This document shows, in pieces, positions 1 through 8,184 of a stretch of DNA of 51,371 bases. The stretch's first letter is position 1, and each line of letters opens with the position of its first letter. This DNA comes from an uncultured Eubacteriales bacterium. Lineage in GTDB: Bacteria > Bacillota > Clostridia > Christensenellales > Borkfalkiaceae. A program made the position numbers and the translations under genes. The stretch lies in contig CAJLXC010000001.1 in assembly GCA_905210545.1 (NCBI GenBank), forward strand, positions 1-51,371. Direction: 5' to 3'. Under the pieces are notes generated by a model. That model saw nothing but the letters and a program-made list of their open reading frames with translations. It searched no databases and was not told the origin of the DNA.

Positions 1-1
1 A

Positions 2-184
2 AGCGGCACGTCGAAAGGCAAATACGTTGTGGAACGCGAGGTAAAAGACAATAAGGTTTCAATTAAAGTAAATTACAATATTGACGGAAAAACAGGTGTG
101 TTCCATATTCGTGAAATCACGGACGAAAACGGTAATAAGCAATACGAGTATACATTTAGTGATAATGAAATAATAGTTTTCTAA
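2..184 (+). CDS. 3' end of an unknown gene (partial)
   Basis: An open frame enters from the left edge and stops at TAA 182-184, giving the last 60 residues of a protein. The piece is polar, rich in Lys, Asp, Asn and Val, and alternates hydrophilic and hydrophobic residues as in beta strands (KVSIKVNYNIDGKTGVFHI, then EYTFSDNEIIVF at the end). This would fit an extracytoplasmic beta-rich domain. No family is recognised. A strong hairpin terminator follows about 70 nt downstream. Confidence 0.6.
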   Translation, partial: SGTSKGKYVVEREVKDNKVSIKVNYNIDGKTGVFHIREITDENGNKQYEYTFSDNEIIVF

Positions 185-189
185 ATAAC

Positions 190-290
190 TACCCCCCCGC
201 AAAGCGGGCAAAACTACCTTTGCAGAGCCTTTCAAGTGGTCAAAAGACATAAAAAAACGGCTAAAAACTGTCGTTTTTAGCCGTTTTGGC
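190..290 (-). repeat. Dispersed repeat, copy A (hairpin plus conserved 60-nt tail)
   Basis: Read on the minus strand this is a hairpin followed by ATGTCTTTTGACCACTTGAA, AGGCTCTGCAAAGG and GCCCGCTTTGCGGGG. Nearly the same tail follows the tRNA-Val terminator at 12591-12650 on the plus strand, with a different hairpin in front. The tail is therefore a repeated unit tied to terminators rather than part of a gene. Confidence 0.7.
254..287. terminator. Bidirectional intrinsic terminator
   Basis: A 15-bp perfect stem (254-268 with 273-287) has a 4-nt loop. On the minus strand it runs into a T tract, on the plus strand into TTTT. It ends the partial gene at 2-184 and is the hairpin part of repeat copy A. 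From here to 766 (about 480 nt, AT-rich) I see no convincing gene; short open stretches lack start sites. Confidence 0.75.
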
Positions 291-766
291 GGAATGGCGC
301 CTTGCTTGTACACACCCGCAGTATTTTTAGAAGCACACCTTTCAGCCTGCTGTGCTGTTCTTTCTACGTCTTCGATACTGTCGGGCAATCGCATTTTGGG
401 GTGTATTTTGGTCGGTAAAGTTAAACGCTATGACTACTTCATCTTTATATAAGATACTTCTACGAACTGACTAATCACGGTTGCCATAACGAAAACGACC
501 ACCTCACCGTTGACGCACACATAACGTCGGCGGCGACGAACTTACCAAATATATCGTCAAAACATCTTAAAGTAATCCCGCCATTTTTAAAGGCTCGGCA
601 ACGCTATAATACGCAGCTTTACGATAAACAAATTTTCAATAACCTTAATCGCTTTAATTAAATAAATCGTAGTTTTAAAGTAAAACTAAACTCTTTAAAC
701 AAACAAATCGGTATTTTTAATTAAAATTTTGCCGCAAAACGCAATTAGAGTGCTAAAAATCAAACA

Positions 767-801
767 AAAAGGTTGAGCTACGAACCGTGACTCAACCTTT
801 T
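767..801 (-). terminator. Terminator of the DUF6273 gene
   Basis: An 11-bp stem (767-777 with 791-801, AAAAGGTTGAG / CTCAACCTTTT) lies just downstream of the DUF6273 stop codon at 828. On the minus strand it is followed by a short T run. Confidence 0.7.
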
Positions 802-827
802 ATATTTAATTTGTTAAAATTTAGCCG

Positions 828-2102
828 TTACGCTGCGTCCCTTAACGAAACTGAAGATTTTTTAACCGAAATCATCGGACAAACGCCGGTACTCGTTTCT
901 GTATTTATATAGTTTAATCTGGCGGTATCATTATCCCCGGTGCTCGAGAAGTTGCCGTTTTCCGCAACGGCGATATTGCCGGAACGAAGAGAAACCGCCC
1001 CGAATTTTCTACCCTTGTCGTAATTAAACCGTTTGCTCACGGGTTGTTTCTTATAATATCCTTCGCTGAGCTGTGCATTTATAAGCTTATCGACCGCCCT
1101 TGCACCCTGAGCTACGCCGTAATCGGAAATGTTTGTAGCGTGACTGGTTTTTTGCGGAAGAGTATTCTCCGGTGAAAGAGTCACGCCGTACCAGTCGATC
1201 CATTCTTTAAGACTTGGAGTATATACAAAATCTTCGGTGTCGGCAGAGCTTTGATAAAGTTCGAATTCGCTGTAAACCTTGCCGTCGTTTTGCTTAACGA
1301 TGGTCGTATTGTCTACGCTCGATTTAACTATTGTTTCTTTATCCGACGCAGTAAAAGCTGTATCGTAAAAAGTTGCGTTAAGCCATTTGCGGATTGTCGA
1401 TTTTTCCCAAGTTAAAGTATAGTCAACAATGGTTTGGATTTGTCCGTTAACTTTTCCCTTTCTGGTAAGCGCGCCGAAGTATTCGAAATCGTAGGGTTGC
1501 GCGTCGAGAATAATTTTACTCTTTAAAACATAGTTGTCGCCGCTTTCACCCATAACTTGCCAAGTAATCGGCTCGTACTTAAACCAGTAAACGCCACTCG
1601 CCGAGCCGTCTCCCGAATACAAGTTACCGTTGTAACCCTCATAAAAATATCCGTTTTCCACCTGTTCGCAGTTTTTCCTTTGCTTTCTTATAAAGACGCC
1701 GCGGTAATCGTTTTTACCGTCTTTATCGAGATCGATATCTATGTAATACATGGTGTGATCGTCATGCGGGTATTCCACCGTTTCGTTCGAATTATTTTCC
1801 TTTAATCTGGAAACGTATTTGTAGTCGTACAGCGTCCACTTTCCCGGCTCGTCTTTTAAGACGCTTCCGTCTTTTGGGTTTATTAAATATACGGGTAAAT
1901 TGCCGGCAGCGTCGTTAAGCGTAGACAAAGTTGCGTTATCCTTAACTTCGGTTTGCGGATAATAGCCGAATTCGACTTCTTGTACGAATTCATAATCATT
2001 GTTTTTGCCTTTATTACCGCCGCCACAGGCAATAAGCATCGTTGTCGCTATAATCGTCGCGCTCGCAACGCTTATTAAAGAAATGATTTTCTTTTTAAAC
2101 AT
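828..2102 (-). CDS. DUF6273 domain lipoprotein
   Basis: A secreted lipoprotein of about 424 residues. The chosen start is the ATG at 2102, which has GGGAGC just upstream; an in-frame ATG at 2174 would add 24 residues in front of an intact signal peptide. Residues 1-26 are a lipoprotein signal with lipobox LIAC (Cys26), followed by a Gly/Asn/Lys linker. The body has features typical of DUF6273: EFGYYPQTEV near the N terminus, YEPITWQVM, a WEKSTIRKWLNATFYDTAF block, and a C-terminal block with AVSLRSGNIAV and CPMISVKK. The family is common and often multicopy in Clostridia; its function is unknown, and surface carbohydrate or protein binding is only a guess. It appears monocistronic, with its own terminator. 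Confidence 0.82.
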   Translation of the reverse strand: MFKKKIISLISVASATIIATTMLIACGGGNKGKNNDYEFVQEVEFGYYPQTEVKDNATLSTLNDAAGNLPVYLINPKDGSVLKDEPGKWTLYDYKYVSRLKENNSNETVEYPHDDHTMYYIDIDLDKDGKNDYRGVFIRKQRKNCEQVENGYFYEGYNGNLYSGDGSASGVYWFKYEPITWQVMGESGDNYVLKSKIILDAQPYDFEYFGALTRKGKVNGQIQTIVDYTLTWEKSTIRKWLNATFYDTAFTASDKETIVKSSVDNTTIVKQNDGKVYSEFELYQSSADTEDFVYTPSLKEWIDWYGVTLSPENTLPQKTSHATNISDYGVAQGARAVDKLINAQLSEGYYKKQPVSKRFNYDKGRKFGAVSLRSGNIAVAENGNFSSTGDNDTARLNYINTETSTGVCPMISVKKSSVSLRDAA

Positions 2103-2257
2103 AATATTGCTCCCTTCGAGTGTTAAAGTACTAACTTTACACTCTCCTTTATTTATCAAGCATACTAATAACACTTTCTTTGTAATTTGTCAAACCTTTT
2201 TCAGTAGTTTTAAAACTTTTGAATTTTTTGCGACGTTTTATCTTAATATTTCCCTAA

Positions 2258-2418
2258 TGGGTGTAGTTCGCCCACTGATAATAGAGTACTATCTTTGGTA
2301 GCACTGCGTTTCGTACAAACCCATTGTCAGTGGGGATATAGGTAAAGTGTCGCAACTTGAACTTGCGAAACGTATTCTACGGGTGTCGTCCGCAAGCGGC
2401 GACGCCTTTTTATTTTTT
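2258..2418 (+). promoter_or_regulatory. Structured leader or small RNA ending in a terminator
   Basis: On the plus strand there is a 6-bp hairpin at 2258-2274 (TGGGTG/CGCCCA). A competing long-range pairing joins 2271-2282 to 2323-2334 (CCCACTGATAAT with ATTGTCAGTGGG, one wobble). A CGCAA/TTGCG hairpin follows at about 2351-2367, then a GC-rich terminator with T tract at 2382-2418. An ORF with a good ribosome site starts at 2441. This layout fits an attenuator-type leader or a free-standing small RNA. I could not match it to a known riboswitch. Confidence 0.4.
2382..2418 (+). terminator. Intrinsic terminator upstream of the small lipoprotein ORF
   Basis: GGTGTCG-T-CCGC pairs with GCGG-CGACGCC around an AA loop (11 bp, one bulge), followed by CTTTTTATTTTTTT. 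No plus-strand protein gene precedes it, so it ends either an RNA or a regulated leader. Confidence 0.6.
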
Positions 2419-2440
2419 TAATTGTTTGAATGGAGTAGTT

Positions 2441-2727
<287 letters not shown>

Positions 2728-2789
2728 ATATGCGATTTCAAACTACCGGCCACATATAGCCGTCAATTTAAAATCTCTCGGAATATAGT

Positions 2790-2810
2790 TTGGTTTTAGC
2801 ATAAAACCAA
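2790..2810. terminator. Perfect hairpin between atpC and tRNA-Ala
   Basis: TTGGTTTTA-GCA-TAAAACCAA is a perfect 9-bp inverted repeat about 55 nt after the atpC stop. It lacks a clear T tract, so its role as the ATP synthase terminator is uncertain. Confidence 0.35.
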
Positions 2811-2864
2811 GTCTTTTGCGAGCGTTTTATCGTATTTTCAGCGTTTTTATTTAAAATTCGTCAT

Positions 2865-3272
2865 TTAATTTACGTGTTCTTTGGCTTTTAAACGGTTAAG
2901 CGCACGGGCTATTTTGATTTCCGCCGACAAAACGTTAAACCGACTTTTCTTTCTCGCGATTTCGTCTTTCGCCTCCTTAAGCGCGTTCTTTGCCCAGGCT
3001 TCGTTTACGTCTTTCGCGTTTTCGCACGATTCGACAAGCATAAGCACTTTTCCGTTTTCGATTTTCACAATCCCCGAAGCGACGAACGCCACGATTTTTT
3101 CTCCGTTTTCCGCCTTAACTTCCGCAACGCCCGGAATGACGGCGATAACCGCGTTACAGTGATTTGCGAGAATCCCGTACTGTCCGTCCGCGGAGGGAAC
3201 GACGAGAGAGGCGCACTCTCCGTCATAAAAAACCTTGTCCGCGGCGAGAAGCTTTAAAGAAAAAACTGCCAT
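2865..3272 (-). CDS. atpC: ATP synthase epsilon subunit
   Basis: F1 epsilon subunit (135 residues, normal length) of the central stalk, which contacts gamma and the c ring. The N-terminal beta sandwich starts FSLKLLAADKVFYDGECASL, with GQYGILANHCNAV typical of the family. The last 45 residues form the two-helix C-terminal domain (ALKEAKDEIARKKSRF...). Its ATG overlaps the atpD stop by one base (TGATG), so translation is coupled. It is the last gene of the operon. Confidence 0.95.
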   Translation of the reverse strand: MAVFSLKLLAADKVFYDGECASLVVPSADGQYGILANHCNAVIAVIPGVAEVKAENGEKIVAFVASGIVKIENGKVLMLVESCENAKDVNEAWAKNALKEAKDEIARKKSRFNVLSAEIKIARALNRLKAKEHVN

Positions 3273-4672
3273 CAGATTTCACCTTTCCTGATTTTTTCGG
3301 CTTTTTCGTAAACGTCCGCTATCGTTCCGACGTTGAAAAACGCGTTTTCGGGCAAATCGTCGACTTCGCCGTTTACGATTTTTTCAAACCCGTCGATCGT
3401 GTCTTCGAGTTTTACATACACGCCTTTAAGCCCAGAAAATCTTTCGGCGACGTGCGTGGGTTGCGACAGGAATTTCTGAATTTTTCTCGCGCGGTAAACG
3501 CTTTTCTTGTCTTCCTCGGAAAGCTCTTCCATACCGAGAATCGCGATTATATCCTGCAATTCTTTATATTTTTCAAGCGTTTCTTTGACTTTAATCGCAA
3601 CGCGGTAATGCCTTTCTCCGACGATATCGGCTTCGAGGTTTCTCGACGCGGATTCGAGCGGGTCGACGGCGGGATAAATTCCCTGCTCGGCGATTTTTCT
3701 CGACAGAACAGTCGTTGCGTCGAGGTGTGTGAACGTTGTTGCGGGAGCGGGGTCGGTAAGGTCGTCCGCAGGGACGTAAACGGCTTGTACGGAAGTTATC
3801 GATCCGTTTTCCGTGGAAGTAATGCGTTCCTCGAGTTTACCCGTTTCTTCCGCAAGCGTGGGCTGATAGCCGACCGCCGAAGGCATTCTTCCGAGAAGCG
3901 CAGAAACTTCGCTGCCCGCCTGAACGTAACGGAAAATATTATCAATGAAAAAGAGTACGTCTTTATGTTCCTTGTCTCTGAAGTACTCCGCCATCGTAAG
4001 ACCCGAAAAAGCCACTCTTTGTCTTACGCCGGGAGCTTCGTTCATCTGCCCGAAAACGAGCGCGGTTTTATCGAAAACGCCGCTTTCTTTCATTTCTCCG
4101 AAAAGCTCGTTACCCTCTCTCGAACGTTCTCCGACGCCCGCGAAAACCGAATAACCGCCGTGAACCATTGCGATGTTATGAATAAGTTCCTGAATAAGAA
4201 CGGTTTTGCCTACGCCTGCGCCGCCGAACAGACCGATTTTTCCGCCTTTTGCGTAAGGCGCGATAAGGTCTATGACTTTTATGCCGGTTTCGAGAATTTC
4301 CGTGGACGGAGACAACGAAACGAATTTCGGCGGTTTTCTGTGAATACTCGCGCGCTCGATATTTTCGGAAAGCGGCGGCTCGCCGTCTATCGTGTCGCCG
4401 AAAACATCGAACATTCTTCCCAGAACTTCTTTGCCGACGGGAACGGTTATACCGTTTTCGAGAGTCTCTACGCTCTGCCCCACGAACAACCCTTCGCTTT
4501 CGGAAAGCATTACGGCTTTTACCGTGCGTTCGTTTACGTGCGCCGCAATTTCGGCGTATTTTATTTTTCCGTCGGTCGTTATTTTTAATACGGCGTCTAT
4601 TTTCGGAAGAGTTCCCTCTTCGAACGTCGCTTCTATGACCGATCCGTTGATTTTTGTTATTTTACCCGTCAT
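3272..4672 (-). CDS. atpD: ATP synthase beta subunit
   Basis: Catalytic F1 subunit, 466 residues, full length. Residues 1-75 are the beta-barrel crown. The P-loop GGAGVGKT lies at 150-157, the catalytic GERSREGNEL at 181-190, and Walker B FFIDNIFR near 241-248. The DDLTDPAPATTF and LDATTVLSR signatures are intact, so an active enzyme is expected. The start overlaps the atpG stop by 4 nt (ATGA). Confidence 0.97.
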   Translation of the reverse strand: MTGKITKINGSVIEATFEEGTLPKIDAVLKITTDGKIKYAEIAAHVNERTVKAVMLSESEGLFVGQSVETLENGITVPVGKEVLGRMFDVFGDTIDGEPPLSENIERASIHRKPPKFVSLSPSTEILETGIKVIDLIAPYAKGGKIGLFGGAGVGKTVLIQELIHNIAMVHGGYSVFAGVGERSREGNELFGEMKESGVFDKTALVFGQMNEAPGVRQRVAFSGLTMAEYFRDKEHKDVLFFIDNIFRYVQAGSEVSALLGRMPSAVGYQPTLAEETGKLEERITSTENGSITSVQAVYVPADDLTDPAPATTFTHLDATTVLSRKIAEQGIYPAVDPLESASRNLEADIVGERHYRVAIKVKETLEKYKELQDIIAILGMEELSEEDKKSVYRARKIQKFLSQPTHVAERFSGLKGVYVKLEDTIDGFEKIVNGEVDDLPENAFFNVGTIADVYEKAEKIRKGEI

Positions 4673-5547
4673 TTTTTCTTACTCCGTTGAAATTTCGCGC
4701 CCGAAGACACTTCCGTGATTTCCGTCGTGATTTCGTTCTGTCTTGCGTGGTTAAACTCGCGGCTTAAATCCGACAAAATCGAACTTGCGTTGTCGCTTGC
4801 GGATTTCATTGCGACAAGCCTTGCGTTCTGCTCGACGCAATAGCTGTCCACGAGCGAACTGTACACATAACCGCATACATAACTCGGAACGAGGTTATCC
4901 AGAACCACCTCGTGCGAAGGCACGAATTCGAATTTCTCTTTGATTTTATCTTTTTCCGCTATGAATTCCGCGGTGTGGAAAGGAAGTATTCTCGTCGATT
5001 TGATTATTATTCCGCCGTCCGCCATATCTGTGTACAGAATAAACAGTTTCGAATAATCGCCGTTGACAAACCCATCGAGGAGAATATCCGCGATTTTTCT
5101 CGCCACGGCGAGCGTCGGACGGAGAGCCTCGAAAGAAAAATCTTCGGCTACGTTATATCCTTTCGCCGAAAGGTATTCTCTGCCCAGATCGCCCACGACG
5201 AAAAGTTTGGAATTTTCGTGCTTTTTTATTTCGTTTTCCACGCGTTTTATAATGTTATGGTTATACGCGCCCGCCATTCCTTTGTCCGCCGTGATTACGA
5301 GATAACCGCAAGCAGCGTCTTGCATATGGTCGTTTTCGGGATAAAAATACTTGCTTTCGATATGATCCACCGTTTTGAAAATGGATTTTATTTCTTTTCT
5401 TATCCCTCTGAAATAAGGCGATGTTTTTTCGAGTTCCTCCCGCGCTTTTCTTACCTTTGCGGAAGAAATGAGATACAACGCGTTAGTGATTTTCTGCGTT
5501 GCCGCAACACCTTTTATTCTGTTTTTGATTTCGTTGATTTCAGACAT
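4669..5547 (-). CDS. atpG: ATP synthase gamma subunit
   Basis: Central rotor shaft, 292 residues. The N-terminal helix has the family signature IKNRIKGVAATQKITNALYL and the C-terminal helix has ASDNASSILSDLSREFNHAR, which together form the coiled coil inside the alpha3beta3 ring. The middle Rossmann-like part includes LVITADKGMAGAYNHNI. The start overlaps atpA by 8 nt with no clear ribosome site, which suggests coupled translation. Confidence 0.95.
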   Translation of the reverse strand: MSEINEIKNRIKGVAATQKITNALYLISSAKVRKAREELEKTSPYFRGIRKEIKSIFKTVDHIESKYFYPENDHMQDAACGYLVITADKGMAGAYNHNIIKRVENEIKKHENSKLFVVGDLGREYLSAKGYNVAEDFSFEALRPTLAVARKIADILLDGFVNGDYSKLFILYTDMADGGIIIKSTRILPFHTAEFIAEKDKIKEKFEFVPSHEVVLDNLVPSYVCGYVYSSLVDSYCVEQNARLVAMKSASDNASSILSDLSREFNHARQNEITTEITEVSSGAKFQRSKKK

Positions 5548-7270
5548 TGTTTTCGGATAAAAACTTTTTCGCTTCCGAAACGATTATTTCCTTATCGTCG
5601 TCGGACAGCGTTTTGCCGTTTTCGATATTCGATATCACGTCGACGCGACATTCTTCGAAATAAGGTAAAAACCTGCCGAAAAACGGACGTATTTCTTTCA
5701 CGCCGAGACCCGTCGTGATTTTAGCGAGCGATACGACAAGAATTACTATCTCTTCCCATTCGCGATAAGGTTTCTGAAGCGGTTGCACGAGAATTTCGGT
5801 AAGCGCTCTGCCGAATTCGAACTGGCGTTTCACCGACTCGTCAAGATCGCCTGAGAACTGAGCGAACGTTTTCATTTCGCGGTACTGCGCTAGCTCGAGA
5901 CGAAGCGAGCCGACCGCCTTTTTCATAGCTTTAGTCTGCGCGCTTCCCCCGACTCTCGAAACGGAAAGACCGACGTTCACCGCGGGGCGTTGTCCCGACA
6001 AAAACAACTCGCTTTCGAGGAACAACTGTCCGTCGGTTATGGAAATTACGTTTGTCGGAATATAAGCGGAAATATCTCCGCCGAGCGTTTCGACAATCGG
6101 GAGCGCGGTCATACTTCCGCCGCCTTTTTTCTCGCTTAAATGAGCCGAGCGCTCTAAAAGTCTCGAATGGAGATAGAATATATCGCCGGGATAAGCTTCA
6201 CGCCCCGGGCTTCTGCCGAGAAGAAGAGAAAGAGTTCTGTAAGCCACGGCGTGTTTGCTAAGATCGTCGTAAACGATAAGAACGTCTTTCCCTTCGTTCA
6301 TAAAGTATTCGGCGATGGCGCAAGCCGAAAACGGAGAGATATATTGAAGCGAAGCCGAATCGGACGCGGCGGAAAACACAACGACGGTGTAATCGAGCGC
6401 GCCGCTTTCTTCGAACATTTTTACTGTTCTCTTCACCGTGCTTGCTTTCTGTCCGATCGCGCAGTAAACGCAGATGACGTTTTTGCCTTTTTGATTGATT
6501 ATCGTATCGGTTGCGACGCTCGTTTTTCCCGTCTGACGGTCGCCGATTATGAGTTCACGCTGACCTTTACCGACTGGGAACATCGCGTCAATTGTTAAAA
6601 TACCCGTTTTAAGCGGTTTATTTACGGGGCTTCTGTCTATAATGGCGGGCGCGGGACTTTCGATCGGCATATATTTGTTTGCCGCAAAAGAGCCTTTCCC
6701 GTCTATGGGTTCGCCGAGCGCGTTCACTACTCTTCCTATTATTTCTTCGGACACGGGGATTCCCGCCGTTTTGCCCGTTTTATAAACGTTTTCGCCCGCG
6801 ACTATGTTGTCGCCGTCGAAAAGAACGCAACCCGTTTTCTTTTCGGAAAGGTCGAGCGCAAGTCCTTTTTCGCCACCTTCGAAAGCGAGGATATCGCCGT
6901 ATTTAACGCCGCTGAGCCCCTCGATTTCGGCAACGCCGTCGGCAACCGAGCAAACCTTGCCTATTTCCTCGGGCAAAGCGCGCGGCTTCCATTTTCCGAC
7001 CGTTTCTTTCACGAGCGAAATGTAATCGCCGCTTTTATCCGTTTCGTCGATCGCCGTTTTAAGGCTTCTTAAAAGTCCTTCGGGCGTGTTGTCGTAGACC
7101 TCGTTAAGAATTTTCAGAACGAAGCCTTTTTTTACGCTTTCGTCCTTAACCCACACGATATCGACGGGGCGATCGAGCTTTGTCCGAAAGAATTCGGCGA
7201 GCTTGATTTTTTCTTCCGCCGTCGGTTCATTAACGGACAAAAACTCACCTATAACACGATTATCAGCCAT
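5540..7270 (-). CDS. atpA: ATP synthase alpha subunit with N-terminal delta-like domain
   Basis: Non-catalytic F1 subunit, 576 residues against the usual 500-510. The alpha core starts near residue 103 (GKVCSVADGVAEIEGL) and has P-loop GDRQTGKT at 243-250. The extra N-terminal part, residues about 15-75, matches the C-terminal domain of the delta subunit (AtpH) position by position: L-x-R-x-V, then DESVKKGFVLKI, NEVYDNTPEGLL, and a final helix. A linker (about 75-100) replaces the usual alpha N-terminal helix. The operon has no atpH between atpF and atpA, where it normally sits, so this reads as a fusion that kept only the delta C-terminal domain. GGAG lies 10 nt before the ATG. Both flanking genes overlap by 8 nt. 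The family assignment is certain; the function of the fusion is inferred. Confidence 0.95.
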   Translation of the reverse strand: MADNRVIGEFLSVNEPTAEEKIKLAEFFRTKLDRPVDIVWVKDESVKKGFVLKILNEVYDNTPEGLLRSLKTAIDETDKSGDYISLVKETVGKWKPRALPEEIGKVCSVADGVAEIEGLSGVKYGDILAFEGGEKGLALDLSEKKTGCVLFDGDNIVAGENVYKTGKTAGIPVSEEIIGRVVNALGEPIDGKGSFAANKYMPIESPAPAIIDRSPVNKPLKTGILTIDAMFPVGKGQRELIIGDRQTGKTSVATDTIINQKGKNVICVYCAIGQKASTVKRTVKMFEESGALDYTVVVFSAASDSASLQYISPFSACAIAEYFMNEGKDVLIVYDDLSKHAVAYRTLSLLLGRSPGREAYPGDIFYLHSRLLERSAHLSEKKGGGSMTALPIVETLGGDISAYIPTNVISITDGQLFLESELFLSGQRPAVNVGLSVSRVGGSAQTKAMKKAVGSLRLELAQYREMKTFAQFSGDLDESVKRQFEFGRALTEILVQPLQKPYREWEEIVILVVSLAKITTGLGVKEIRPFFGRFLPYFEECRVDVISNIENGKTLSDDDKEIIVSEAKKFLSENNV

Positions 7271-7754
7271 TTTTTATATTCTCCGATATAAATCCGTCCA
7301 CCGAGCAAGCCGCCTCGATTTTCTCTTTCGCGGCTTTCGTTATAACGTCCGAAAGTTCTTCTTTCGCCTGTTCTTCGGCGCGCTTTTTTACCTCTTCCGC
7401 TTTTATATTCGCCTTTTTCAGCGTGTCGGAAGCGTCCTCTTCGGCGGACTTTAAAATCCTTTCGCTTTCCGCTCTCGCGTCGGCTATTATAAGGCGTTTC
7501 TTTTCCGCAGTTTCTTCGTCGACTTTGCTTAAAAGCTCGTCGTAAGTCTCTTTTTCCTTTTCTGCCGCGGCAAGGGTCGCTTTGCTGCGCTCGTCCTGTT
7601 CTTCGTAATATTTTTTGCGTTTTTCCATAAATTTCTTCACGGGGTTATAAAGCAAAAAATAAAGGATAAGAAAGAGAATGACGAGGTTAAGCAAATGCAG
7701 AAGTATCTGCCGCCAGTCTATATTCAGCGGGATTCCGCTTAAAAGGAGATTATA
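7263..7754 (-). CDS. atpF: ATP synthase b subunit
   Basis: Peripheral stalk subunit, 163 residues from the ATG at 7754, which has AAGGTG 7 nt upstream. An upstream in-frame start at 7796 would overlap atpE and lacks such a site. A short N-terminal segment is followed by one membrane helix (ILLHLLNLVILFLILYFLLY) and a long charged coiled coil rich in Lys, Glu and Ala that forms the stator dimer. In other bacteria its C terminus binds the delta C-terminal domain; here that domain is on the alpha subunit. Confidence 0.93.
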   Translation of the reverse strand, partial: YNLLLSGIPLNIDWRQILLHLLNLVILFLILYFLLYNPVKKFMEKRKKYYEEQDERSKATLAAAEKEKETYDELLSKVDEETAEKKRLIIADARAESERILKSAEEDASDTLKKANIKAEEVKKRAEEQAKEELSDVITKAAKEKIEAACSVDGFISENIKNG

Positions 7755-7767
7755 CATAACTTTCACC

Positions 7768-8184
7768 TTACAATACGAATATGACGAGGATTGCAACTAT
7801 AAGCGCGTAAATTATTGCCGTTTCTATGAATACCAGACCGAGCATAAGACCCGATTTTATCTGCGAAGTCGCTTCGGGCTGACGGGCGATCGCTTCGTTG
7901 GACTTAGCTATCGCAATACCCATTGCAAGCGCGCCGAGCGCAGCCGCAAGACCAACGCAGATACCCGCGGCTATTGCTTTGCTTCCTTTAGAATTGTCCC
8001 GATTTTCCGTAGCCGACGTTTCGGTTTCTGCCGGGATTACAACTTCGTTTTCCGCATAAGTCACCGCTTCGGCTTGTTCGTTATTTGTAGCATACGCAAC
8101 GGATTTCACCGCGGGAACGGCGATAACGGTCAAAAGCGCAGCGGCGCAAAGAATCAATAAAACACGTTTGAAAATTTTAAGCAT
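7768..8184 (-). CDS. atpE: ATP synthase c subunit with signal peptide
   Basis: Rotor ring subunit. The typical two-helix hairpin occupies residues 68-138, with the RQPE loop at 101-104 and the ion-carrying Glu121 (FIETAIIYAL). In front is an unusual 67-residue extension: a clear signal peptide (positive start, hydrophobic core, AYA near residue 32) and then an acidic Thr/Glu-rich spacer. Both ends of a c subunit lie outside the membrane, so export and cleavage fit the topology. The position that is Gln in sodium-type c subunits appears to be Met88, and Thr follows the Glu, so the coupling ion cannot be decided. GAGG precedes the ATG. The start overlaps atpB by 8 nt. Confidence 0.93.
   Translation of the reverse strand: MLKIFKRVLLILCAAALLTVIAVPAVKSVAYATNNEQAEAVTYAENEVVIPAETETSATENRDNSKGSKAIAAGICVGLAAALGALAMGIAIAKSNEAIARQPEATSQIKSGLMLGLVFIETAIIYALIVAILVIFVL

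Noticed and set aside
59..394. Minus-strand 111-residue frame over the first gene end and the repeat
   Set aside because: It reads through a terminator hairpin and the dispersed repeat and is antisense to the partial gene at 2-184. Only its first part (DSIEDVERTAQQAERCASKN) looks protein-like, with no ribosome site, so at best it is a relic.
3164..4588. 474-residue plus-strand frame opposite atpD
   Set aside because: A shadow of the atpD gene caused by its codon bias; Arg/Phe-rich composition, no domain.
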